From positions 1 to 64,000 of the forward strand of contig NZ_AWTC01000008.1 of the NCBI RefSeq assembly GCF_000497245.1: a DNA stretch of 64,000 nucleotides. The letters are read 5' to 3'. The stretch comes from Sporolactobacillus laevolacticus DSM 442 (GTDB taxonomy: Bacteria > Bacillota > Bacilli > Bacillales > Sporolactobacillaceae). This document shows positions 1 to 8,280 of the stretch, in pieces. Numbering within the stretch: the first letter of the stretch is position 1; each line of letters opens with the position of its first letter. The notes beneath the pieces were generated by a model. The model saw nothing but the letters and a program-made list of their open reading frames with translations. It searched no databases and was not told the origin of the DNA. Position numbers and translations under genes: made by a program.

Positions 1-1
1 T

Positions 2-70
2 GACGGTGAGGGCATTGATGTCCAAGCACCCATAGATCAGCTGTATCCAGACAATAAAGTTCTTTACTAA
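2..70 (+). CDS. C-terminal tail of an unidentified ORF entering the window
   Basis: The frame is open from base 2 and encodes 22 residues ending DNKVLY before a TAA at 68-70. The upstream part lies outside the window, so no family can be named. The last seven codons fall inside the first unit of a 20-bp tandem repeat that continues past the stop. That would fit a mobile-element gene ending inside terminal repeats, or a chance open frame. Low confidence that it is coding. Confidence 0.3.
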   Translation, partial: DGEGIDVQAPIDQLYPDNKVLY

Positions 71-110
71 ACAATAAAGTTGTTTACTGGACAAAAATGT
101 CCTTTACTGA
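51..110. repeat. Three tandem 20-bp imperfect repeats
   Basis: Units start at 51, 71 and 91. Each has the pattern acAAtAAaGT-n2-TTTACT-n2. The first two differ at only three positions and the third is more diverged. The exact 20-bp spacing puts every unit on the same face of the helix, as in protein-binding arrays such as multi-site transposon ends or operators. No known element was recognised. Confidence 0.7.
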
Positions 111-122
111 GGACAGGTGATG

Positions 123-148
123 TTGCGCAGTAGGGTCGGACTGCGTAA
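123..148. other. Inverted repeat beside the tandem repeats
   Basis: The arms TTGCGCAGT (123-131) and ACTGCGTAA (140-148) pair at 8 of 9 positions around an 8-base loop. No T-run follows, so a rho-independent terminator is unlikely. It could be the edge of a mobile element or a protein site. Confidence 0.35.
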
Positions 149-155
149 CTTCCAT

Positions 156-743
156 TTACTTAACTTGTGAATATCGCCAATGGGTTATCAGCATCCGTGT
201 GTATTCAAAAATATAAATCATACCAATACCTATGATTAGATACTCACGTGGGAGTTTTGATTTTTCAACAGTGTGATTAATTCCCAGCTTAATTGCATAT
301 GAACTGGCTTTGCGTAAATGCCATGGAGAGGATACAATGACTGCCGAATTCAGCTTCATTCTCTGCATGATTTTTTTTGAGTTTACTATATTCTGATATG
401 TACTTTTGGAGTGTCTTTCACGAATGATACAGTTATTAGGAACTCCTTGATCAATCAGAGCTTGTGCCATGACGTCGGCTTCAATAAAGTCATTATGGGC
501 GGCCGCACCAGAGCAAATGATGGTGTTAGAAATTCCTTCATGATAAAGTTGTACCGCCCTATTTACTCTCTCTCTTAAAATCACTGATACGCTTCCATCT
601 TTTTTTGTGGGGTAACCTAGTACAATTAAAACATCTTTTTTTTGTCCGTCATTATAGGGCTTCTTTTTAAAATAGCATCTGGTTGCTACAATCAAGAACA
701 CTAAGTATAAAAATATTGCTAATAAAATATATACAATTAGCAT
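156..743 (-). CDS. YdcF/SanA-like DUF218 membrane protein
   Basis: A 195-residue protein with an N-terminal membrane helix (about residues 2-22) followed by a DUF218 domain. Family signs are the LIVLGYP strand near residue 40, the CSGAAAH segment, the E-A-D-x-M helix, STYQN and the VSSPWH strand. A second hydrophobic stretch near residue 170 may also touch the membrane. The family includes E. coli SanA, YdcF and ElyC, which are linked to envelope integrity or polyprenyl-phosphate metabolism, but no reaction is firmly assigned. An AGGAGG lies 11 bases before the ATG. It follows the ligase gene on the same strand after about 90 bases and could be co-transcribed. Confidence 0.8.
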   Translation of the reverse strand: MLIVYILLAIFLYLVFLIVATRCYFKKKPYNDGQKKDVLIVLGYPTKKDGSVSVILRERVNRAVQLYHEGISNTIICSGAAAHNDFIEADVMAQALIDQGVPNNCIIRERHSKSTYQNIVNSKKIMQRMKLNSAVIVSSPWHLRKASSYAIKLGINHTVEKSKLPREYLIIGIGMIYIFEYTRMLITHWRYSQVK

Positions 744-833
744 CGAAGCATCATCCTCCTACCCATTTGCTCGGTTATTAAATTAGTTCTAATTTGAGCA
801 GTGTCCGTCTACTATTCACCAGTGTAGTCGTAT

Positions 834-2111
834 TTAGATGGTTACTCCTATCCAATAACAATCGTCACCGGTTATTTTTTCATCAACACGTAAATAAATT
901 CCACTAGATTTGTTGTCAATAAGATAGGAACCACAAATCATTTTCCCGATTTCTTTTCCAGACCATGTATCTACGATTTGATCCGGCAGTTCTTCATATT
1001 GCTGAACGATAAAGGGCTGCGTATCATACCACTTGTCATCATAATCAATTCGTATTTTTTCAACAGATTCCCTTGTTACAATGCGAACGCCTTTCCCTTC
1101 ACGGCCAAGCACTGGCTTGATAACAATCGTTTCTCCTAATTTTGCAAAATAGTCATCCATTTTGTTCTTATCAAAACGGTATGTCGGTATAAAATATTTT
1201 TCAATTGACTCATGTTCTGAATCAGTAAATAGATCTGATTGATCCATGTGCAGTTTCCAAATATCAGCAAGAACATTTTTTGACTGCATAATCGTTGCTG
1301 ACAAGGGATTAATGACGTTTATTTTTTGTTGAGCGATCAGATCGAGAAATATATTGCCGATTTTCTTTCCCTGTTTATCGGTGTCATACGGAAGGAATTC
1401 CATTGGATAAAGCATGTACAGTAACCGTATCTGCTGACCTTTTTCGTCATAAACCCCACGTTCATCTACAGATAATTTTTCCAGTGGGATGAAGCGTATT
1501 TCACGTCCGTCCCTGGCACATCGAGCAATAAACGTAGCTGTATTGAAGTCTTCAGAAAACCATTTATATGTTGTGCAATATAGTGGCTCATCTGAACGAA
1601 TCTCTTTATGAGACTGAAAATAGTGTTCCCACATTTTTGATAGGTTTTCTTTAATCTTGTTTGGAGAACGTAACCCATAATAATCACATAGGATCTGGTT
1701 AGCAATATGGGATTCAGGAAGTCCTTGGGGAGTAGCTGTGTTTGCTTCACAAAGTTTAATTCGATTGTCACTCAGTATAAAATCAAAGCGCGTGATTAAG
1801 CTGAACCATTCCTGTTCCATCGAGCGGCAACATGATTGTGCAAGGAACTGAGGCATACCGAGATTTTCTATTAAACGCTTATTTTTCATGAAATAATGAT
1901 ACGTTTTATTAAAGATGCTGCCTAATTCCCTTGTCGCTCGTTGAATAGCGTTCCATTGATTTTTAGTTAAATGGCGCATGGTCAATGTCATGTACTGCTT
2001 ATAACTGTTCTTCTCCGGAACCATGCCCCAATCAAAGCCCTGCTCGCTCATCTGGTAGTGAAGTTGATACCAACTACTTAGGTTTTTTTCTAATGCTGTT
2101 TTTTCCGGCAT
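834..2111 (-). CDS. Glutathionylspermidine-synthase-like ATP-grasp ligase
   Basis: About 425 residues of the GSP_synth family (E. coli YgiC/YjfC type), which lacks the amidase domain of bifunctional Gsp. Visible signs are KLCEANTATPQG (the E-x-N of the active-site strand), the ATP-grasp loop KPVLGREGKGV, and a late GSYLIDN-SGIYLRVD segment. Family enzymes use ATP to join an amine to a C-terminal carboxylate, as spermidine is joined to the glycine of glutathione. The frame is open further upstream to 2312, but that part overlaps the lipoprotein gene. ATG 2111 is one base after the lipoprotein stop and has GGTGG just before it, so translational coupling is likely. The substrate is unknown; the preceding lipoprotein ends in Gly-Gly. 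Confidence 0.82.
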   Translation of the reverse strand: MPEKTALEKNLSSWYQLHYQMSEQGFDWGMVPEKNSYKQYMTLTMRHLTKNQWNAIQRATRELGSIFNKTYHYFMKNKRLIENLGMPQFLAQSCCRSMEQEWFSLITRFDFILSDNRIKLCEANTATPQGLPESHIANQILCDYYGLRSPNKIKENLSKMWEHYFQSHKEIRSDEPLYCTTYKWFSEDFNTATFIARCARDGREIRFIPLEKLSVDERGVYDEKGQQIRLLYMLYPMEFLPYDTDKQGKKIGNIFLDLIAQQKINVINPLSATIMQSKNVLADIWKLHMDQSDLFTDSEHESIEKYFIPTYRFDKNKMDDYFAKLGETIVIKPVLGREGKGVRIVTRESVEKIRIDYDDKWYDTQPFIVQQYEELPDQIVDTWSGKEIGKMICGSYLIDNKSSGIYLRVDEKITGDDCYWIGVTI

Positions 2112-2112
2112 A

Positions 2113-2370
2113 TTAACCACCAACGTGTCCCGTTCCGTGAGTAGCGCCGATACCATTAGTCCCTTTTGTAGCGCCGGTTTTTGTACTTGCTTTCCCCTCA
2201 TCCGAAGAATTAACCCCAGAATTGTGAACGGGTACATAGCGCCCGGTTGCTCCGCTGCTACTGCTGCTATCATTATTCGAGTCATTCGTTTCCTGAGTGC
2301 AGCCCCCAACAACTAAAGCTAAACCTAGAGACGCAGCGACCATTGCCATTTTCCCTTTTGATATTTTCAT
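2113..2370 (-). CDS. Small lipoprotein with Gly-Gly C terminus
   Basis: An 85-residue protein. The first 23 residues form a lipoprotein signal peptide (Lys-rich start, hydrophobic core) with lipobox VGGC, so Cys24 would be lipidated. The mature part of about 62 residues is low-complexity, rich in Ser, Thr, Gly, Asn and Asp, and ends HGTGHVGG. It is probably disordered and exposed outside the membrane. GGAGG precedes the ATG at good spacing. The stop is one base from the start of the ATP-grasp ligase. From memory, the E. coli pairs YgiB-YgiC and YjfM-YjfC have the same order of lipoprotein then ligase. The function is not known. Confidence 0.82.
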   Translation of the reverse strand: MKISKGKMAMVAASLGLALVVGGCTQETNDSNNDSSSSSGATGRYVPVHNSGVNSSDEGKASTKTGATKGTNGIGATHGTGHVGG

Positions 2371-2472
2371 CTGCTAATCCTCCATTTTTTTTAATGCGTG
2401 TTAGCTGTCAACTTCCCAGTAAATCACGTTTTGCGAAATTGAACTTAGATTATATTTTTTTATCAGATTGAT

Positions 2473-2628
2473 TCATTTTACTTTGGAAGAATGATACTTA
2501 ACATATTCCGCAATAAGACCGTCGGGATGTTTGTCTATTACCTTTTTACCAGTTGGTACACTCAGTGGTTCTCTTATTATCTTCACATGGATTTGTTCAA
2601 AATAAGCGAGGAAATCACGAATTGAGGT
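2473..2628 (-). pseudogene. Possible C-terminal remnant of a decayed gene
   Basis: This 475-bp space between the lipoprotein gene and recQ has no intact gene. On the minus strand, 51 sense codons are open between a TGA (2629-2631) and a TGA at 2473-2475. The peptide looks protein-like (RDFLAYFEQIHVKIIREPL, then KVIDKHPDGLIAEY), but it has no credible start or ribosome site. I do not recognise the family. It could be the end of a gene whose front has decayed, or a chance frame. Confidence 0.35.
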
Positions 2629-2845
2629 TCATTCAAGGTGCATTGCTGGATATTTAAATCGTAAGTCTGGACGCATACCAAGCAATTTTCATAATATGGT
2701 AAAATCCTTATCCAAGTTATTAACAGACACATGAAACTATGTTTTTTAATTTTCACTTACTACATACTCATCACTTCCATACTTGTTTTGTAGACTCTAT
2801 CAACGATTCACAATTCCAATGAACCACTCATAGACCTGGATTTCT

Positions 2846-4639
2846 TCAAACTGGCTCTTTTGGTTCTGAATGCTCTGCTTCATACGCAGCGATCGCTTCC
2901 ATGAAGGCTTGTCCATATTTTTCAAGCTTTTGCTGGCCAACGCCTTTAATCATCAGAAAATCGTGATCGGTAGCCGGAAGTCTGGCGCTCATCTCACGCA
3001 TTGACTGATCGGAAAAAATAATATACGGCGGGACAAATTCTTTTTGGGCGAGCGCTTTGCGAACAGTTTTTAACACCTCAAACAGCGCGTCATCAACGAC
3101 GATCCGTTCTGCACGAACACGTCCCTTTTTATAAACTTTGGCCTCACCCTTGAGCACGGGAACAGCTCTTTCACTCAGCGCCAAAGTCGGATAGGCACCG
3201 CCTTGCTGCACCAAAAACTGTTCCGCAGTCAAGAAATCAATAAATTCACTGATATTCTTCTGTGTCCGATCCTTCATAATGCCGTATGTGGGCAAGCGGT
3301 TGAGCTGAAATTGCAGCACTTTTTGATCCTCTGCACCTGACAGTACCTTAGCAACCATTGTCTTACCATAGCGTTCGCGTAGCCGCTTCACACAGGACAT
3401 GACTTTTTGCGCATCAACCGTTACGTCCGATTTTTCACGGGTGTCGAGACAATTTCCGCAATGACCACAATTCTCAAATTCCTGCTCACCGAAATAACGC
3501 AGAATATAAGTCTGCAGGCAGGTTTCCGTATGACAGTAGCCAATCATTTGATCGAGCTTCTGGTATTCCGCTTTTATCAATGATTCATCCATTTCGGATT
3601 GATCAATAAAGAATTTTTGAAGCCTGATGTCCTGCGGGGAGAAAAGAAGGATGCAGTCACTTTTCTCGCCATCGCGGCCAGCGCGCCCTGCTTCCTGATA
3701 GTAGGCTTCAATATTGCGCGGCATGTTGTAATGAATAACGAACCGGACATTGGATTTATTGATGCCCATCCCGAATGCGTTGGTGGCAACAAGTACCGTC
3801 AAGTCATCATAAAGAAAGCGTTCCTGGCTGGATGCTCGCTCTTGTCCGGATAGACCCGCGTGATACCTTCCCACAGCTAATCCATTTCGTGATAAGCGCT
3901 CATATAGTCGATCGACTTCTTTGCGCGTCGCTGCGTAAATAATTCCCGGCTGATCGCGGTTCTCCTTTAAATAATCCAGCAGAAAAACGTCAGCATTCTG
4001 GCCACGGATCACTTGAAAATTCAGATTGTCACGCGCGAATCCGGTAACAACCACACCTTCTGGGGAAATGCCTAAGAGGTGACGAATATCTTCCGTCACA
4101 TTCGGCGTAGCAGTGGCCGTCAAGGCGACCACCGCCGGTTTGCGCACGAAACGATCAATCATCGCTGGAATGGAGCGATAACTTGGTCGAAAATCATGGC
4201 CCCATTGTGAAATGCAGTGAGCTTCATCAATTGCCACCAGCGACACATTCATCCGCTCCAGCGTGTGAACAAAATCAGGAACTTCCAAACGTTCTGGAGC
4301 GATATAAACCAGTTTGTATTCGCCACGAGCCGCCCCTGTGAGCCGCTCTCTTCCTTCAGAAAAGGATAGCGAACTGTTAATGTAGGTCGCCTGAATTCCT
4401 GCATTGCCCAACGCATCGACCTGATCCTTCATCAAAGAAATCAGCGGCGAGATCACGAGCGTAATCCCTGGAAAAAGCAGTGCGGGGATTTGATAGCAGA
4501 GCGATTTTCCCCCGCCTGTCGGCATAATACCGACTGTATCTAGACCGTCCAGCAACCGGGAAATGATCTGATCCTGCCCTGTTCGAAACTGGTCATAGCC
4601 AAAATAATTTTTCAGCGCTTTATAAGCTGCGTCGATCAT
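2846..4639 (-). CDS. recQ: ATP-dependent DNA helicase RecQ
   Basis: A 597-residue 3'-5' helicase of recombination and repair. In order: the RecQ motif 0 region (FGYDQFRTGQ), Walker A TGGGKSLCYQIP, the DEAH box, motif III LTATATP, motif V ATNAFGMGI and motif VI YYQEAGRAGRDG. A zinc site with Cys pairs (CLQTYILRYFGE through CGHCGNC) follows, then an RQC winged helix and an HRDC domain near the C terminus (LPATDHDFLMIKGVG). The length is typical. The frame extends to a GTG at 4651, but ATG 4639 has GGTGG eight bases upstream and is preferred. Confidence 0.95.
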   Translation of the reverse strand: MIDAAYKALKNYFGYDQFRTGQDQIISRLLDGLDTVGIMPTGGGKSLCYQIPALLFPGITLVISPLISLMKDQVDALGNAGIQATYINSSLSFSEGRERLTGAARGEYKLVYIAPERLEVPDFVHTLERMNVSLVAIDEAHCISQWGHDFRPSYRSIPAMIDRFVRKPAVVALTATATPNVTEDIRHLLGISPEGVVVTGFARDNLNFQVIRGQNADVFLLDYLKENRDQPGIIYAATRKEVDRLYERLSRNGLAVGRYHAGLSGQERASSQERFLYDDLTVLVATNAFGMGINKSNVRFVIHYNMPRNIEAYYQEAGRAGRDGEKSDCILLFSPQDIRLQKFFIDQSEMDESLIKAEYQKLDQMIGYCHTETCLQTYILRYFGEQEFENCGHCGNCLDTREKSDVTVDAQKVMSCVKRLRERYGKTMVAKVLSGAEDQKVLQFQLNRLPTYGIMKDRTQKNISEFIDFLTAEQFLVQQGGAYPTLALSERAVPVLKGEAKVYKKGRVRAERIVVDDALFEVLKTVRKALAQKEFVPPYIIFSDQSMREMSARLPATDHDFLMIKGVGQQKLEKYGQAFMEAIAAYEAEHSEPKEPV

Positions 4640-4926
4640 TGATGAAACCACCTTCGAATCCGTGCTTGTCCGTTAAAGTACTAGATCCATCTTAACATAA
4701 AATGTTTGGCTGAAAGCAGAAACGAACGCACTTAGAAGGACAATCACAAATTGATTTTCGACTTTTCCGTATATCTGCGTTTGTCCTCCATTTGCTCACC
4801 ATTATTTCCAGATGGCGCAATCAGCATTTGACCGCATTTTGACACCCGTTCACTTAAATCCATGAAACAAAAGACATCCTTTCTCATATGCTGATGTAAG
4901 AAAAGTATTGAAGAGGTGAAACCATT

Positions 4927-5391
4927 ATGGACAACAAGGATCCTCAAAAACCCCAGCAGCCGATCAAAAGGCGTCCATTGGATGAGCTCGATGCTTTTTT
5001 TCAGAGCAATCCTTTTGGCGGTGTGCTGAAGTCAATCGATGAATTCTTCAATAACCATTCATTCGTCGGCGGTTTTCCGGTCAGACTCTACGACACAAAA
5101 GATGAATGGGTAGTTGAGGCTGAACTTCCAGGCGCGGATCGGGAAAGCATTCATATTGAGCTTCTTGGTGACCGTGTAAAAATCACCGTGGAAAATGACG
5201 TAGAGATGGAATCCCAGCACCAAGAGTCGGGCGTCTATTCTCATGAACGTCGATTTGATCATGCTGAACGGATTGTCACACTGCCTTACAGAATTGACCG
5301 ATCACGGACTCAGGCAGCCTATACAAATGGGGTACTGAAAATCCATGGACCTAAGCTTCCGAAAACCGGCCATACCCTATCCATAGATTAA
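4927..5391 (+). CDS. Hsp20-family small heat-shock protein
   Basis: A 154-residue chaperone with a short N-terminal arm, then an alpha-crystallin domain from about residue 50. Signs are VRLYDTKDEWVVEAELPGA, the Y-S-H-E-R-R-F stretch, and the A-x-x-x-N-G-V-L segment (AAYTNGVLKI). It would bind unfolded proteins without ATP. AGAGGTGA lies seven bases before the ATG. I see no CIRCE (HrcA) operator upstream. Bacillus relatives include general-stress and spore-coat forms (CotM/CotP), so the exact role cannot be set. It is a single gene closed by a hairpin terminator. Confidence 0.88.
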   Translation: MDNKDPQKPQQPIKRRPLDELDAFFQSNPFGGVLKSIDEFFNNHSFVGGFPVRLYDTKDEWVVEAELPGADRESIHIELLGDRVKITVENDVEMESQHQESGVYSHERRFDHAERIVTLPYRIDRSRTQAAYTNGVLKIHGPKLPKTGHTLSID

Positions 5392-5397
5392 AGAGAA

Positions 5398-5437
5398 AGA
5401 GAACCGGAGACAAATTTGCCTACCGGTTCTCTTTTTC
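5398..5437. terminator. Bidirectional terminator between hsp20 and patA
   Basis: The arms AGAGAACCGG (5398-5407) and CCGGTTCTCT (5423-5432) pair perfectly and are followed by TTTTC. A-rich sequence on the other side lets it also serve the converging patA gene. Confidence 0.88.
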
Positions 5438-5475
5438 GTGCACTTTCCGTAACAATTGGTATATCCATTTACTTT

Positions 5476-6648
5476 TTATTTATTTGAAAATCTTGAGACG
5501 AAACGTTCCAGTCGATCCAATCCGTCCTTCAATACATCCATCGAATAGGCATAAGACAAACGCAAGTAGCCTTCTCCATAAGATGAAAACGCGCTGCCTG
5601 GGACAGCCGCAAGCCGTTCTTTATCCAGAAGTTGCAGCGCAAATTCTTCCGACGACAGCCCGAATTTTTTAATCGATGGAAACACATAAAATGCACCTGA
5701 AGGCCGCACAACATCGATTCCCATTCCTTCAAGCCTTCCGATCACATAGTCGAGCCGTTCCTTGTAAGCCAAGCGCATGGGTTCTGCATCATTCTTTCCC
5801 ACAGTTAGTGCTTCGATAGCTGCGTATTGGGTGATACTCGTGATGCAGGAAATACCATACTGATGCACCTTAATCAGCTGATCAGCAATCGGCTTGTCTG
5901 CCAGTATGTAGCCCATACGCCAGCCGGTCATGGAGTGTGATTTCGATAAGCCGTTAATGACAATGGTTTTTTCCTTCATGCCTGGGAACGTTGCGATTGA
6001 GACATGCTTCTGCCCATAGGTGAGTTCGCTGTAAATTTCATCTGAGACGACAAAGACGGATTTGTCTTTGAGTACCTTAGCGATTGCAGCGATTTCCGAT
6101 TCATTCAGCATACATCCCGTTGGATTTGAGGGATAAGGAAGTACAACAGCCTTAGTTTTTTCACTCAGATGATCGGCAATCTGCTCTGCCGTCATTTTAA
6201 AGTCCGTCTCGCGAGTGTCAACGTAGACAGGTACTCCTCCAGCCAACGTGATCGGCGCCGCATAGCCCGGATAGGCCGGTCCGGGAAGAATGACTTCGTC
6301 ACCGGTTTCCAAAAGGGTACGAAACGCGAGATCAATCGCTTCACTGGCCCCAATTGTTGTGATGATCTCTGATTCCGGCAGATAATGAAGCTCATATTTT
6401 TCAGCGACATAACCGGAGATTGCCTGTCTCAATTCGAGAAGGCCTGCATTCGCCGTATAGGTCGTTTTGTCGTGATCAATTGCCGCCTTTCCGGCTTCCT
6501 TCACATGTTCCGGCGTTGGAAAATCAGGCTGTCCGATTGTCAATGATACTGCACCCGGATAGTCCTTAACTTTATTAAAAAATTGGCGAATGCCGCTGAT
6601 CTGAATCGCGCGGACACGTCCATTGATTCGTTCTTCCATCAATGTCAT
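5476..6648 (-). CDS. patA: N-acetyl-L,L-diaminopimelate aminotransferase PatA
   Basis: A 390-residue fold-type I PLP enzyme close to B. subtilis PatA, which acts in the acetyl branch of lysine/diaminopimelate synthesis. Visible signs are SLTIGQPDFPTPEHV, the cofactor contact YPSNPTG, SDEIYSELTYG, and NGLSKSHSMTGWRMGY with the PLP lysine. The frame is open to 6693, but the ATG at 6648 (MTLMEERING) has GGGGGAGTGAG seven bases before it. No other lysine-pathway gene is adjacent. Related aromatic or alanine aminotransferases are the main alternative. Confidence 0.87.
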   Translation of the reverse strand: MTLMEERINGRVRAIQISGIRQFFNKVKDYPGAVSLTIGQPDFPTPEHVKEAGKAAIDHDKTTYTANAGLLELRQAISGYVAEKYELHYLPESEIITTIGASEAIDLAFRTLLETGDEVILPGPAYPGYAAPITLAGGVPVYVDTRETDFKMTAEQIADHLSEKTKAVVLPYPSNPTGCMLNESEIAAIAKVLKDKSVFVVSDEIYSELTYGQKHVSIATFPGMKEKTIVINGLSKSHSMTGWRMGYILADKPIADQLIKVHQYGISCITSITQYAAIEALTVGKNDAEPMRLAYKERLDYVIGRLEGMGIDVVRPSGAFYVFPSIKKFGLSSEEFALQLLDKERLAAVPGSAFSSYGEGYLRLSYAYSMDVLKDGLDRLERFVSRFSNK

Positions 6649-6732
6649 GAATGTTCTCACTCCCCCAAAGCTGATCAAGTACCTGCCGTTCAAAATTATT
6701 CAAACATGTCGTACATAGAAAAAGGTACAGAA

Positions 6733-6766
6733 AAAGCCTGCGCGCCGTGATTCACGCGAAGGCTTT
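6733..6766 (-). terminator. Terminator after ilvE
   Basis: The arms AAAGCCTGCGCG (6733-6744) and CGCGAAGGCTTT (6755-6766) form a hairpin with one mismatch. On the minus strand it is followed by TTTTTC. It lies just past the ilvE stop and separates ilvE from patA. Confidence 0.88.
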
Positions 6767-6780
6767 CCATTCAGACGCGG

Positions 6781-7929
6781 TTATTCGGTCACAGCAGGTT
6801 TTTTTTCTGCTTTTTCTTCTGCCTTGTCTACTGCCTTTTCTTTGACTTCTTCTTTTTCGATTTTAACTTCCTGTGTCCAGCCCAACTGGTCTTCACTTTT
6901 TCCTGTCTGTATGCCAGTTAATGTATCGTAAAGCTTCTGAGACAGTTCACCGATTTCACCGTTGCCCACTTTGATAACTTTGTCTTCCCATTTAAGAAAG
7001 CCGACCGGAGAAATAACGGCTGCCGTACCGGTTCCAAAAACTTCTAGAAGCTTCTGCTTTTCCGCTTTTTTAAACAGTTTTCTTACAGATATTTTCTTTT
7101 CCTTCACGGTGATGCCCCAATGTTTGAGCAAACCAATCACCGAGTTGCGGGTTACGCCGGGCAGGATACTGCCGTTCAACGCCGGTGTCCACACCTCATC
7201 CTCAATTTTGAAAAAGATGTTCATGCTGCCGACTTCTTCAATGTATTTGTGTTCTACACCATCCAGCCATAGCACCTGATCGAAACCAAGTTCTTCCGAT
7301 TTTGTCTGTGCTTTGAGACTCGCTGCGTAGTTTCCGGATGTTTTGGCATAGCCGACGCCGCCCTTAACCGCGCGGACAAATTCATCTTCCACGTAAATTT
7401 TCACAGGGTGTATTGAATTTCCAAAGTAAGATCCGACAGGGGACAAAATGATCAAAAGCTTATAAGTATTTGAAGGATGCACACCGAGTGCCGGATCCGT
7501 ACCAATAATGAAGGGACGAATATACAGAGACTGTCCCGACTGCGACGGAATCCAGTCCTTTTCAACCGCAACAAGTTTCTTAATTGCTTTAATCACAAAT
7601 TTCTCATCAATTTCCGGGATATTAAGCCGCGCACATGACTGGTTCATGCGTTCCATATTCTTATCCGGCCGGAACAGTAAGATCCGTCCGTCTTCCGTTC
7701 GATACGCTTTCAATCCTTCAAAGACTTCCTGGCCATAATGAAAGATCGTCGCCGCCGGATCCAGTGAAATGGGGCCATACGGAACAATTCTCGGATCATG
7801 CCAGCCCTCTTCTGCCGAATAATCCATTTCGAACATATAATCTGTAAAATATTTACCAAAACCCAGTTGTCCTGCGTCCGGCTTCGCTTTTAACTGATCA
7901 GCTTTATGGAACGTGATCGACTGCCCCAT
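6781..7929 (-). CDS. ilvE: Branched-chain amino acid aminotransferase
   Basis: A 382-residue fold-type IV PLP enzyme. It interconverts Leu, Ile and Val with their 2-oxo acids using glutamate. Signs are [15 protein letters not shown], the PLP lysine in [12 protein letters not shown], the EVGSMNIFF segment and SILPGVTR. It is longer than B. subtilis YbgE/YwaA because of about 27 C-terminal residues rich in Lys and Glu (from KIEKEEV), which look like a disordered or coiled tail. AGGAGG is nine bases before the ATG. A TATAAT sits at 7966-7971 on the minus strand with a weak -35. Single-gene unit. Confidence 0.93.
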   Translation of the reverse strand: MGQSITFHKADQLKAKPDAGQLGFGKYFTDYMFEMDYSAEEGWHDPRIVPYGPISLDPAATIFHYGQEVFEGLKAYRTEDGRILLFRPDKNMERMNQSCARLNIPEIDEKFVIKAIKKLVAVEKDWIPSQSGQSLYIRPFIIGTDPALGVHPSNTYKLLIILSPVGSYFGNSIHPVKIYVEDEFVRAVKGGVGYAKTSGNYAASLKAQTKSEELGFDQVLWLDGVEHKYIEEVGSMNIFFKIEDEVWTPALNGSILPGVTRNSVIGLLKHWGITVKEKKISVRKLFKKAEKQKLLEVFGTGTAAVISPVGFLKWEDKVIKVGNGEIGELSQKLYDTLTGIQTGKSEDQLGWTQEVKIEKEEVKEKAVDKAEEKAEKKPAVTE

Positions 7930-8280
7930 GATTCGAATCCTCCTAAAATTTGTTTTCTTAGCTTGATTATAACAATCCGATCCATATTACGCTACAATGC
8001 CCAAACATTCACTCTTAAGCGCCGAAAAATTTACACATGGTGAAAAAAAGTTTCCAATAATATTATCTTTATATATTCCACTGTTATTCGACTGGCAGCA
8101 TCGATTACAGGCTTGAAATGTACCGTAAGTGATACGAATTGTAAAAAATATAAAAAAAGCACACGAACCTCTTCTATTGTTTGTTCTACCCTGTTACAAT
8201 GTTCTGAGTTGACTTGAAGAGGCGCGTTGAAATTCGACGACGCTTCTTTCTTAATCTTTATTTGAAAGGAGCGCCATTCC
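7930..8280. other. Divergent intergenic region, ilvE / MFS transporter
   Basis: These 351 bp hold the divergent starts of ilvE and the transporter gene. A perfect minus-strand -10 (TATAAT, 7966-7971) may serve ilvE. A plus-strand TACAAT near 8195 may serve the transporter. A minus-strand open frame here (8031-8282) lacks a ribosome site and any protein likeness. I see no T-box or riboswitch signature. Confidence 0.4.

Noticed and set aside
2125-2471. Plus-strand open frames over the lipoprotein gene
   Set aside because: They are shadows of the low-complexity lipoprotein sequence on the other strand.
4744-4947. Minus-strand open frame of 67 codons before hsp20
   Set aside because: It overlaps the hsp20 ribosome site and start, has no ribosome site of its own, and no protein likeness.
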